A stretch of DNA of 64,000 nt. Source: an uncultured cyanobacterium. GTDB taxonomy: Bacteria > Cyanobacteriota > Cyanobacteriia > Cyanobacteriales > Nostocaceae. Position numbers and translations under genes: made by a program. Positions within the stretch are counted from its first letter, which is position 1. Each line of letters begins with the position of its first letter. Shown piece after piece: positions 43,001 to 51,100 of this stretch. The DNA is taken from the NCBI GenBank assembly GCA_903848645.1, contig CAINGU010000087.1, forward strand, positions 124,001-188,000. Reading direction: 5' to 3'. Below the pieces are notes generated by a model that made no database searches, was not told where the DNA came from, and saw only the letters and a list, made by a program, of their open reading frames with translations.

Positions 43001-43771
43001 CTATTCCTCAGATTCCTGAGAAGGTGGTTGTTGAAACACCTGATAAATGTAATATGTAGCCATTGGGATCACAGTAGCCGCAATTAACAGCCCAACAACC
43101 CAAGCAGTAGCATTACCTTGATCAGTTTCTTCAGCTTTAGTGAAAGTTCCTTCCACCTTGACTGTCTCCTTTACCTCTGGTGGACCCGGATCTGGTTTAC
43201 CGGACAAAACAGCAACCAAGCGATCGCTCACATCCAAAAAGCCCTGGTTATATTTATTACCATCACGCAAAGCTGCACCCAATGTTTCTTCAGCCACACT
43301 CTCAGCGATAGAATCAGTCAACAAAGACTTAACTTGATCCCCACTAATTAAAGCAGTTCCATTACTAACAGTATCAATCAGTAATAACACTTGATTAGCT
43401 TGCTCTGCTGCTGTGGGAAACCATTTACTAAATAGTCCCTTCGCAAAACTTTCTGGTGTTTCCCCATAGTCGAGACGGTGAATAGTTACAATTCTGGCTT
43501 CATTACCAGTTTCCTGAGCCAAATCCTGGAAAGTCTTACTAATCTGACCTTCATTCAATCGGCTAATCACATCACCTTGATCTAAAATCCAAGTATCTGC
43601 CGTCAAACTGGGCATTTCGTATACACCAGTAGCAGAAGCAGGTAAAATAAACAATGAAGTCGCCATCATCATTACCAAGACAGGTAAAAAGAGACGAATA
43701 AGGTATTTTCGGTTACTAAATAATTGCTTGAGTAACTGTTGCATGGGATGAATCCTTAAACAGACTTGCAA
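43001..43771 (-). CDS. psb32: Photosystem II repair protein Psb32 (TPM domain)
   Basis: The 256-residue product has a signal sequence (about 1-45: LIRLFLPVLVMMMATSLFILPASA), a lumenal TPM domain (VYEMPSLTADTWILDQGDVISRLNEGQISKTFQDLAQETGNEARIVTIHRLDYGETPESFAKGLF), and a C-terminal membrane anchor (ATAWVVGLLIAATVIPMATYYIYQVF). In cyanobacteria, Psb32 protects PSII from photodamage and speeds its repair. The TPM fold hydrolyses phosphoesters in some homologues. The start could also be Met10 (MQQLLKQ...). It is divergent from cysH. Confidence 0.85.
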   Translation of the reverse strand: MQVCLRIHPMQQLLKQLFSNRKYLIRLFLPVLVMMMATSLFILPASATGVYEMPSLTADTWILDQGDVISRLNEGQISKTFQDLAQETGNEARIVTIHRLDYGETPESFAKGLFSKWFPTAAEQANQVLLLIDTVSNGTALISGDQVKSLLTDSIAESVAEETLGAALRDGNKYNQGFLDVSDRLVAVLSGKPDPGPPEVKETVKVEGTFTKAEETDQGNATAWVVGLLIAATVIPMATYYIYQVFQQPPSQESEE

Positions 43772-43931
43772 TTAAAATACTACATAATTAGGTCATTGGT
43801 AATAGGTGATTGGTAATTGGTAATCTCCTCTCCCCAGAATCATCTCCTCAATCATCGGGCGGGATATGTGCCTTGATGCGATAATATGAAATTTAATAAA
43901 AGTAAAAAAATCTTTGTTTTAGAGAAAGATC

Positions 43932-44636
43932 ATGACAACTTCTACTGCCTTTGACTTAGCATCACTAAATCAGCAATTTGAAACTGCAACTCCTACAGAA
44001 ATCTTAGCCTGGTCTGTTCAGAATATCCCCACAGGATTGGTACAAACTAGCGCCTTTAACGTAGATGACATCATCTTGACACACATTTTCTACAGCGTAC
44101 TTCAGCATCCCGTCCCCGTCATTTTCCTTGATACCCTCTATCACTTCCCCCAAACCTTAGAATTGGTTGCTAAAGCCAAAGAAATCTATAACCTAGATTT
44201 ACAAACCTATAAAACACCAGACGTAGATAGCCGTGAAGCCTTTGCTGCTAAATTCGGTGCAGCCCTCTGGGATACAGATATTGCTAAATTCCACGACATT
44301 ACCAAAATTGAACCACTTTTACGGGGTTTGGACGAACTTAACACCGTCGCGTGGATTACTGGTCGCCGTCGTGATCAAGCCGTTACTCGTGCTACCATGC
44401 CCGTATTAGAATTAGATGGTAAAGGCAGATTAAAAATCAACCCCCTAGCTAATTGGACTCGGAAACAAAGCTGGGCCTATGTAGCCGAACATAAAGTAAT
44501 TTACAACCCTCTCCATGATCAAGGTTATCCCAGCATTGGCGACGAACCTATTACCACCAAAGTAGCTGACGGTGAAGACGAACGCGCTGGACGTTGGAGA
44601 GGAAGTGAAAAAACCGAGTGTGGAATTCACATTTAG
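43932..44636 (+). CDS. cysH: Phosphoadenylyl-sulfate (or APS) reductase
   Basis: The product reduces activated sulfate to sulfite in assimilation, using thioredoxin. The 234-residue length is normal for CysH. The PP-loop-like core appears in TSAFNVDDIILTHIFY and FLDTLYHFPQTLELV, and the sulfonucleotide-binding ITGRRRDQAVTRATMP is clear. The catalytic C-terminal cysteine is in KTECGIHI. No additional iron-sulfur cysteine pair is seen, which suggests the PAPS type. The ribosome site AGAGAAAG precedes the ATG. A palindrome and a 13-bp tandem array follow the stop. Confidence 0.93.
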   Translation: MTTSTAFDLASLNQQFETATPTEILAWSVQNIPTGLVQTSAFNVDDIILTHIFYSVLQHPVPVIFLDTLYHFPQTLELVAKAKEIYNLDLQTYKTPDVDSREAFAAKFGAALWDTDIAKFHDITKIEPLLRGLDELNTVAWITGRRRDQAVTRATMPVLELDGKGRLKINPLANWTRKQSWAYVAEHKVIYNPLHDQGYPSIGDEPITTKVADGEDERAGRWRGSEKTECGIHI

Positions 44637-44639
44637 TCA

Positions 44640-44662
44640 GTAGGGGCGCAGGGCCTGCGCCC
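44640..44662 (+). repeat. Dispersed palindrome copy 4 (after cysH)
   Basis: A perfect copy of the GTAG-GGGCGCAGGGCCTGCGCCC palindrome 4 bases after the cysH stop. Its right end merges into the 13-bp tandem array. Confidence 0.9.
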
Positions 44663-44761
44663 AGAAGTCACGCCCAGAAGTCACGCCCAGAAGTCACGCC
44701 CAGAAGTCACGCCCAGAAGTCACGCCCAGAAGTCACGCCCAGAAGTCACGCCCAGAAGTCA
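44658..44761 (+). repeat. 13-bp tandem array, 8 units
   Basis: Eight exact CGCCCAGAAGTCA units (104 bases) begin in the last bases of the palindrome. No spacers lie between them, so it is not CRISPR. The AGAAGTCA tail also occurs beside the copy in the TamB-like gene as AGAAGTTAA. Confidence 0.95.
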
Positions 44762-44791
44762 GTTGTCAGTTGAACAAACAACCAACAAATT

Positions 44792-46048
44792 ATGAAAATC
44801 CTCCATCTTTCAGATATCCATATTGGTAGCGGTTTTTGCCACGGACGGATTAATCCAGCCACAGGATTAAATACACGATTGGAGGATTTTGTCAACACAT
44901 TATCTTTGTGTATTGACCGGGCGCTGGCGGATCATGTAGATTTGGTTTTATTTGGTGGTGATGCTTTTCCGAATGCGACACCTGCACCCTATGTCCAAGA
45001 AGCCTTTGCGAATCAATTTCGCCGACTCGTAGACGCAGATATTCCCACAGTGTTATTAGTGGGAAATCATGACCAACATTCCCAAGGTTGGGGAGGTGCT
45101 AGTTTAAATATTTACCGGACATTGGGTGTACCAGGCTTTGTGGTTGGTGATACTTTAACTACTCACCGCATCTCTACCCAAAACGGAGATGTGCAAATAA
45201 TTACTCTCCCTTGGTTGACCCGTTCCACTTTGATGACTCGTCAAGAAACTCAGGGTTCTTCTTTAGCGGAAGTGAATCAACTCCTCACAGAACGTTTACA
45301 GGTGGTGATAGAAGGAGAAATTCGCCGTCTTGACCCGGATATACCCACAGTATTGTTAGCCCATTTAATGGCTGATAATGCCACTTTAGGCGCAGAACGT
45401 TTATTAGCAGTAGGGAAAGGTTTTACTTTACCTTTATCTTTATTAACTCGACCATGTTTTGATTATGTAGCTTTAGGTCATGTTCACAAACACCAAAATT
45501 TAAATAAATCCAATGACCCACCGGTGATTTATCCAGGAAGTATTGAACGGGTGGATTTTAGCGAAGAGAAGGAAGACAAAGGTTATGTAATGATCGAGTT
45601 AGAAAAAGGCAAAGTAAATTGGGAATTTTGTCCCTTAGCTGTGCGAGTATTTCGGACAATTGAGGTAGATTTATCTAAACAAGATGATCCCCAAACAGCA
45701 TTATTAAAAGGAATTTCTAAATATGATATTCAAGATAATGTAGTGCGATTAATTTATAAATTGCGGTCAGAACAATTAGATTTAATTGATAATTCCTCCC
45801 TTCACCAAGCTTTAAGCACAGCGCACACTTACACCATACAAGCCGAACTAGTTAGTCAGTTAGCAAAACCCCGTATTCCTGAATTAACTGCTAGTAGCAG
45901 TATTGACCCCATGGCAGCTTTAAAAACTTACTTAAATAATCGAGAAGATTTAAAAGATATTGCTCCATCTATGTTAGAAGCAGCCCAGACTTTATTAAGA
46001 GATGATGAAGGAATTTTGCTAGTACCGCAGGGGGGAATTAAAAGTTAA
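44792..46048 (+). CDS. sbcD: SbcD/Mre11-type DNA exonuclease
   Basis: The 418-residue product is a calcineurin-like phosphoesterase of the Mre11/SbcD type. LHLSDIHIGS (motif I Asp/His), LVLFGGDAF (II), LLVGNHDQ (III), LAHLMAD (IV) and ALGHVHKHQ (V) supply the two-metal site. It would process DNA ends or hairpins together with an SbcC ATPase, which is not next to it. The C-terminal 120 residues (ALLKGISKYDIQDNVVRLIYKLRSE) fit the capping domain. The family is large, so SbcD is the likeliest assignment, not certain. Upstream lies the tandem array, not a promoter I can identify. Confidence 0.82.
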   Translation: MKILHLSDIHIGSGFCHGRINPATGLNTRLEDFVNTLSLCIDRALADHVDLVLFGGDAFPNATPAPYVQEAFANQFRRLVDADIPTVLLVGNHDQHSQGWGGASLNIYRTLGVPGFVVGDTLTTHRISTQNGDVQIITLPWLTRSTLMTRQETQGSSLAEVNQLLTERLQVVIEGEIRRLDPDIPTVLLAHLMADNATLGAERLLAVGKGFTLPLSLLTRPCFDYVALGHVHKHQNLNKSNDPPVIYPGSIERVDFSEEKEDKGYVMIELEKGKVNWEFCPLAVRVFRTIEVDLSKQDDPQTALLKGISKYDIQDNVVRLIYKLRSEQLDLIDNSSLHQALSTAHTYTIQAELVSQLAKPRIPELTASSSIDPMAALKTYLNNREDLKDIAPSMLEAAQTLLRDDEGILLVPQGGIKS

Positions 46049-46139
46049 AAATTTAAAATTTAAAAAGCAGATTATACAAGGAGTTAGCAGACTTTAGCAA
46101 AAAAATGCTATATTTTAGCTAGAAAAATTAACAGTTAAT

Positions 46140-46169
46140 TTGTAACAAATCTGTCAAAATTGCTATATT
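46140..46169 (+). promoter_or_regulatory. Possible sigma-70 promoter for the permease
   Basis: TTGTAA and TATATT with an 18-base spacer lie about 70 bases before the ATG of the permease gene. The match is reasonable but unproven. Confidence 0.3.
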
Positions 46170-46238
46170 CTATAAACTTCAGATTTGAGTTTGTTCTCAA
46201 CTGAGTAAAAATAAACACAATTGTCAGGTGGACTTTCT

Positions 46239-48074
46239 ATGTCCTTCTACCCTCAGATTAAGCAATTTTTTCTCGGTAAATCCTTACCAACCAGCGCCCA
46301 TAGCGAAGAGCGATTAAGTAATGGCGCGGCTTTAGCGGTGCTTTCTTCCGATGCTCTCTCCTCTGTAGCGTATGCAACAGAAGAGATTTTACTAGTTTTA
46401 GTTGCAGCAGGTAGTGGCGCTCTTGGCTTGTCTCTACCTATTGCTATAGCAATCATTGTTCTTTTGGTTATAGTTGTTCTTTCCTATCGGCAAACCATTC
46501 GCGCTTATCCACAAGGTGGTGGTTCTTACATTGTCGCTAGGGAAAACCTCGGTCTTTATCCAGGACTGGTGGCTGGTGGTTCGTTGATGATTGACTATAT
46601 TTTGACTGTAACTGTCAGTATCTCTGCGGGTACAGCCGCTTTAACATCAGCAATTCCTGCTCTGCAATCTCATACAGTTCTTCTGTGTTTGATTTTCATT
46701 TTCTTGATCATGCTCGCAAATCTTCGGGGTGTCAAGGAATCAGGCCAGTTATTCATGATTCCTACCTATGCCTTTATTGCCAGTATTTTTCTATTAATTG
46801 GCATTGGTTTGTTTAAATATAGCACTGGGCAAGTTGTAACTGAATATCCGTCTCTTCCTGTGACTGAAGGAATCAGTTTATTCTTCATTTTACGGGCTTT
46901 TTCAGCCGGATGTACAGCCCTGACGGGAGTAGAAGCCATATCTGATGGGGTATTAGCTTTTAAACCTCCAGAATCGAAAAATGCTCGCCTAACTTTGTTG
47001 TATTTGGGAGTAATTTTGGGATTCATGTTTGTGGGTATCACTTACTTAGCAAACATTTATCATGTTGTTCCCGGAGAAGGACAAACAGTAGTTTCTCTTT
47101 TGGGTAGAGCAATTTTGGGGACAGGACCTGTTTACTATTTTCTCCAAGTTGTTACCCTATTGGTTTTAATGTTAGCTGCTAATACCAGTTATGCAGATTT
47201 TCCTAGACTGTGTTACTTCCTAGCACGAGATGGATTTTTACCCCGCCAGTTGTCACTTCTGGGCGATCGCTTGGTTTACTCTAATGGTATTATTCTTCTG
47301 AGTATCTGTGCGGGAATTTTAGTCATTATTTTCAAAGGTGAAGTTAACGCCATTATTCCTCTTTACGCAGTTGGTGTATTTACTTCCTTTACCCTTTCCC
47401 AAGCGGGTATGGTGCGTCACTGGTTTCAAGAACAAACCAGAGGTTGGCGTGCAAGTGCGATTATGAATGGTTTGGGAGCATTTGCTACCCTCATAGTATT
47501 GTTCGTGATCATTTCTACTAAATTTCTATTAGGTGCTTGGTTAGTAGTGGTAGCGATTCCTTTAGTAGTTACTTTATTTGCAGCTATTCATCAACATTAT
47601 CAATATGTAGCGCAACGTCTCAGTATTCAGGAGTTAGCACCCCGGAGTTATCTCTCCGTTCCCAAACCAGCAATTATCACTCACCCTGCGGTAGTTGTAG
47701 TGGGACAATTGAACCGAGGAACGGTAGAAGCTTTAGACTATGCGCGGACAATTGCGGATGAAATTGTGGCTGTTCACGTAGATATTGGTTCTACAGACCG
47801 GGAAAAACTCCAAGAAAAATGGCAGAATCTAGAATCGGATATTCCTTTGGAAATTATCGAATCTCCTTATCGTTCTGTAATTGACCCCATTGTAGATTTT
47901 GTTGGTCAGTTCCAGGAAAGTCACCCAGATGTTTTCACAACCATCATTATTCCCGTTTTTGTTCCTCGGAATTGGTGGGATAGTATTTTACATAACCAAA
48001 CCACTTTGTTTTTGAAGAATGCTTTACGAGCTAAAAAAAGTCGCATTGTGACAACTGTTAGATATTATTTGTAG
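46239..48074 (+). CDS. APC-superfamily amino acid permease with C-terminal USP-like domain
   Basis: The product is an integral membrane transporter of 611 residues. About 12 membrane spans run from LSSVAYATEEILLVLVAAGS to WLVVVAIPLVVTLFAAIHQHYQY, including the APC-like YRQTIRAYPQGGGSYIVARENLG segment. A soluble C-terminal part (about 470-611) contains VVVVGQLNRGTVEALDYARTIADEIVAVHVD, resembling a universal-stress-like nucleotide-binding fold fused to many such permeases. The ATG at 46239 has AGGTGGA upstream; a TTG-started form from 46221 is less likely. The substrate, amino acid or potassium-like, cannot be read from sequence. Confidence 0.87.
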   Translation: MSFYPQIKQFFLGKSLPTSAHSEERLSNGAALAVLSSDALSSVAYATEEILLVLVAAGSGALGLSLPIAIAIIVLLVIVVLSYRQTIRAYPQGGGSYIVARENLGLYPGLVAGGSLMIDYILTVTVSISAGTAALTSAIPALQSHTVLLCLIFIFLIMLANLRGVKESGQLFMIPTYAFIASIFLLIGIGLFKYSTGQVVTEYPSLPVTEGISLFFILRAFSAGCTALTGVEAISDGVLAFKPPESKNARLTLLYLGVILGFMFVGITYLANIYHVVPGEGQTVVSLLGRAILGTGPVYYFLQVVTLLVLMLAANTSYADFPRLCYFLARDGFLPRQLSLLGDRLVYSNGIILLSICAGILVIIFKGEVNAIIPLYAVGVFTSFTLSQAGMVRHWFQEQTRGWRASAIMNGLGAFATLIVLFVIISTKFLLGAWLVVVAIPLVVTLFAAIHQHYQYVAQRLSIQELAPRSYLSVPKPAIITHPAVVVVGQLNRGTVEALDYARTIADEIVAVHVDIGSTDREKLQEKWQNLESDIPLEIIESPYRSVIDPIVDFVGQFQESHPDVFTTIIIPVFVPRNWWDSILHNQTTLFLKNALRAKKSRIVTTVRYYL

Positions 48075-48152
48075 TAGGGAACAGGGAACAGGGAATAGGA
48101 AACAGGCAGGAGCAGGAGCAGGGGGCAATAATTAATACCAATTACCAATTCT

Positions 48153-51100
48153 TCAAAATCTCCGTTCAAACTCAATTACAGCCCGACTATCATCAGTTAA
48201 ATTAGTAGAAGAACGGAGACGAAATTCATTATTTATCCGGTAATTAATCCCCCATTGTAAAGGATCACCTGCTGTGAGAATCTTAATAGTAGAAAGGGAA
48301 AATTTCGGAGAAATATCAATTCCTGCTTCTAAAGCTAATTCTAAAGATGAGTTATTTCTCCCCGCTTCTGGTCTTTCAGAAAGAATCGTGGGAAATATTC
48401 GCAGTTCACTTAAACCAAAAGCATCACCAATTTGATTAAATGCACCTTGAAAATTACTAAAAACAGCCGAACCAGCGATATTAATTAAACCCAGGGTACT
48501 GTCACCACGTCCTTGAGTATCCACAAATCCACCTCCTAATAAAGTGACAATTTGGGTTTCTGAACGGGAAGGAATGCTTTTTAGTTGCAAATTATCATTG
48601 ATTTGACTAGCTAAACCATTGATACTCGCTTCGACTCGAACTGTTTCTAAACCGGCTAAACCTGTAGAGCCTTGTCTGCTAATATCACTATTTTGAGTTA
48701 TATCTAGAATCTTAGCAAATAGCCGAATATCCAAATCAGGATCACGGGGTTGACGGGAGCTAAAAGTAGCAGTGTGTTGATAATTTCGGGCTAAATTTAA
48801 TTGGGTAGTGAACAAATTCACTCCACCTTTAGTTAACTTGATAGTTCCTTCTGGTATGGGTTCACTGACAGAACCATTAACAATTAAATCCCCCGTAGCT
48901 TGGAATTTTAAAACTGGTGGTCTGGCAATTTGCACATTTTTACCTAAGTTTAATTTTAAATTATTTAACTTGATAATGTTATTTTCTGCATCTGTTTTAT
49001 TTGGGTTACCAGTTTTATTAGTTAATGAATTACCATTTGTAGATTCTGCTAACAATACTTGACCATCAAATAATTCTATATTCCCGCCAATTATTGGTTT
49101 AAGAAGAGAGCCAGTAATGTCTAAATTACCACTCGCACCTCCTTGATATAATCCCTTGAGATTTAAAGCCAATTGTTCTAAATTAACAGTCAGCGGACTA
49201 TCTATTTTGATATCTTGACTATTAAAAATTGGTAGTTCTCCAACTGCTTTAACTTTACCATTACTAAATTTACCTTCGAGACTTTCTACAAACACCCGAT
49301 TTAAATCAAACTTTGCATTACCATTTACATTTGTGAGCTTTCCTGGTAAGGCTTGGGCGCTAAAGGTCGCATTATCTAAAGAAGCAATTCCTAGAACTAA
49401 TGGTTGTTGTTTAGTTCCCGAAACTTTTAGGTTTAATTCTCCTTGTCCATTTTCAAAAGCTATCTCATTAGTAAAGAGATTTAACAGTGCCAAACCTTCA
49501 TTTTTAACTTTGACATCTAGAGTAATGTTATCACTATCTGATTTTCCCGAAGCAAAGGGTAATAAATAGGGAATACTAGCATTTATTTTCGCAGTTTCAC
49601 TGCCCACTCCTGTGATTTCGCTACCAAAGTTTAAACGCCCATTATTATAATTAAAACTAGCTTTAGCTGATTCTACTGTTTTTTGATTTATTGTTCCTTC
49701 AGTAATGTTTAATTCTCCTCTAGTTTGAGGGTTGGTAATACTACCTGCTATGGCTGCGGTAGCATTCAGCTTCCCTGTAATTCCCACTGGTAGTTTTACT
49801 AAATTATTCAATCGTTCAATCAGAAAGTTTTCAACTTTTAATTGACCCGATTGTTGCTTACCACCAATATTACCTGTAAAGGCAATTAGCTTATCTTGAG
49901 ATTGAAAACGTAAAGGTTGTAAACGCAAAATTCCTTGTTCAAAACTACCTTTAGCGAGAACTTCTTCCACACGATAAAAACGGCTGGGTTCTGTGGGTTT
50001 ACCCCAAGTAAAATTTTGTCCTTGCAGGTTAAAGTTTATGGTTGGTTCGTTGGTTGTAGCGGTATTAATAGCAATATCACCACTGAAAATTCCTTTTAAG
50101 TCTCTTAAGTCTGGTATCGGTTTACCCTCTACTCGTTTTTGCTCTTGAGTAGTTAAGAGGGCATCAATTTCCGATAATCTTTGAATTTGGGTAAATAGGG
50201 ACTCCTGCGGTAATCCTTGGGAGTTGGTAGTTAAATCCGCAGATTTGCCATAGGTGGGTGCTTTTAAACCCCGTTGTAAGTCTTGGATATCAAAGATTTG
50301 CGCCGCAGTGAGAACGTCTTGAATGTTACCTTTGTCAATGTTGATGTTTGCTTGCACTTGCGGTTTTTTTGACGCTTGTTTGATGTTTGCGTCTCCGGTA
50401 TATCTGCTTTCACCTTTGCGAAATTCACTATTGCTCAACAGGGCTGTATCATGATTGTAGCGGAATTGGGTAATAAAGCGATCGCCTTTAATGCGGCCAA
50501 TTTCTGGTTTTTCAATCGCTATATTGCCCGCAGTGGCTAATGTCTGGGAATTAAATTGCAATCTTCCAGTTAATAATCCTGTCACTCCCCCCGGACTTAA
50601 AGGCGTGTTCGCAGGTAAAGCTATATTTAAAGCTTGTAAAGGAAAATTAGCTAAATTTATCGCCCAGTCAACTCCCGTCGCTACACCTGATAATAATGCT
50701 TGTTGCCATTGAACCAAAAAGGTTTTAGGGCGGTTTTTATCATCTAAGTTAATTGCTATGCGATCGCTTTTGCCTGTAACATCTAAATTTAACCCTTGGC
50801 CTGACACAGAATTAACCTTGCCAGTTAATAATGGTTCAAAAGCAAATTCCTGAACTTTGAAATCTCTTAATCCCAACTTACCTATAATATTCGGTGCCGT
50901 GGGTTTTCCTGTCAACTGTCCGTTAAAGTCTAGCTTGCCTGTAATATCTACAGTATTAGGTAGTTTCACTGGCAACTGTTGAAGACTATAATTTTTTGTC
51001 TGGATATTCAGATTAACATCAGTAATTTCTGGGATACCTGCTTTCTGGGCATTGGCTAATAAATAACCTTTAGCTTGAAACTTAGCATTATTAGAACTAT

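Noticed and set aside
43001-43771. Simple secreted phosphatase annotation for the TPM protein
   Set aside because: Lumenal signal, TPM domain and a C-terminal anchor in this order match Psb32 better.
44658-44761. Tandem array as a CRISPR
   Set aside because: The units are directly adjacent with no spacers, only 13 bases long, and grow out of a dispersed palindrome; no cas genes are present.
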